Part shown: positions 63,569 to 64,000 of the stretch, one piece after another | Position numbering within the stretch: the stretch's first letter is position 1 | How the letters are laid out: each line of letters begins with the position of its first letter | Position numbers and translations under genes: made by a program | NCBI RefSeq assembly: GCF_009734385.1 | Contig: NZ_CP046452.1 | Location: 2,046,001 to 2,110,000 of the forward strand | DNA: 64,000 nt | From: Corynebacterium kalinowskii | GTDB taxonomy: Bacteria; Actinomycetota; Actinomycetes; Mycobacteriales; Mycobacteriaceae | Direction: 5' to 3' | The notes under the pieces: generated by a model | The model's database searches: none | What the model was told of the DNA's origin: nothing | The model's input: the letters and a program-made list of their open reading frames with translations, nothing else

Positions 63569-64000
63569 CTACGTAGATCAGGGCGACCACAACGAGGGGA
63601 AGGCCGATCCACGCCCACACCAACACATACTCGAGCCCGAAGAAGCTCGTGTCAGTGGGTGGATTGGCCACGTTAAATGCGAAGATCATGACGCAGATCG
63701 TGTTACATGCCACCCAGACCCCGAGAAATGGATCGAAGCTGCGGGGGCGACTGTAGCGAATGATCCACGCAGCGAGAACTACAATAACCAGCCCGAGAAT
63801 TACGGGCACAAGCCAACCGCCATCGATCAGGAATGCGATCGCGATTGTGGGCAATGTGGTCACTGGCACCAGAGCGATCACACCTAGGTAGAACCACACA
63901 GGCTTGATCCGGTTCGGTGGCAACTTCTTCCGGCGGCACAACTCCAAGATCAACGGCAACGCCCCGAACACTGCAGAGGGGATCCACCAGTAAATGAGCG
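63489..64000 (-). CDS. Small membrane protein, paralogue B (5' end beyond window)
   Basis: Paralogue of 62839-63351; both share the sequence RPR-T/S-FDPFLG and FxGxEYxxVWxWxGLPL and end in almost the same tail. About 170 codons are visible, reading in frame to the right edge (LIYWWIPSAVFGALPL), so an internal GTG is not the start. Hydrophobic helices predominate. The membrane parts differ substantially while the tail is nearly identical. Confidence 0.75.
   Translation of the reverse strand, partial: LIYWWIPSAVFGALPLILELCRRKKLPPNRIKPVWFYLGVIALVPVTTLPTIAIAFLIDGGWLVPVILGLVIVVLAAWIIRYSRPRSFDPFLGVWVACNTICVMIFAFNVANPPTDTSFFGLEYVLVWAWIGLPLVVVALIYVVTSRRWHSEAAHETPDSVHAHPAAEQ

Overview
The window is a stretch of a Corynebacterium chromosome. 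This rests on a gene order that, as I remember them, matches both C. glutamicum and M. tuberculosis: groEL/groES, tsaD-rimI-tsaB-tsaE-alr-nnrD, glmS, glmM, rpsI-rplM, an ESX-4-type secretion locus, truA, the alpha ribosomal operon, infA, map-adk-secY and the spc ribosomal operon. A RamB/GlxR-type aceA/glcB pair and an FdhF/FdhD pair support it further. The species cannot be named from the sequence. I found no phage, insertion sequence, CRISPR array, tRNA or rRNA gene.

Layout. 1-1144: start of a GroEL gene, groES with a CIRCE operator, and an unknown cytoplasmic protein. 1239-6272: a tightly overlapping operon for the t6A tRNA modification (tsaD, tsaB, tsaE) with rimI, alr and nnrD. 6475-12759: amino-sugar synthesis (glmS, glmM) flanking an alpha/beta-hydrolase-fold protein that has lost its nucleophile and three genes in the position of Rv3438-Rv3440c. 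12981-23403: rpsI-rplM, then the ESX-4-type locus (two WXG100 proteins, a Rv3446c-like protein, EccC, EccD, MycP, EccB, no EccE). 23515-25887: a large polytopic membrane protein. 25968-30565: truA, rplQ, rpoA, rpsD, rpsK, rpsM, infA. 30751-34891: two L,D-transpeptidases, then map, adk and secY.

The spc ribosomal operon is split. rplN-rplX-rplE (54055-55315), rpsH-rplF-rplR-rpsE-rpmD-rplO (37011-39704) and secY-adk-map (32165-34891) are separated by unrelated cargo. The cargo between secY and rplO is a secreted ferritin-like DUF2202 protein and a DUF2786 protein. The cargo between rpsH and rplE is a GntP-type permease with TetR regulator, mmsB-mmsA (valine/propionate catabolism), the glyoxylate shunt (glcB, aceA), and a glycerol-3-phosphate/ether-lipid/diacylglycerol-kinase block resembling Rv2249c-Rv2252. 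Beyond rplN come fdhF-fdhD with two small genes, then a pair of membrane-linked dynamin-like GTPases followed by two paralogous small membrane proteins.

Most noteworthy signals not explained by genes: a 13-mer GCTTNTCGACGCC occurring 11 times with strong strand bias; a 131-bp duplicated GTPase gene end that also encodes the tail of the antisense membrane protein; a long hairpin that buries the ribosome binding site of the Rv3440c-like gene; a shared G-rich ribosome binding site across the ESX genes; a perfect 11-bp inverted-repeat operator before the DUF2202 gene; and the same 10-mer in both promoters of the divergent TetR/flavoprotein pair.
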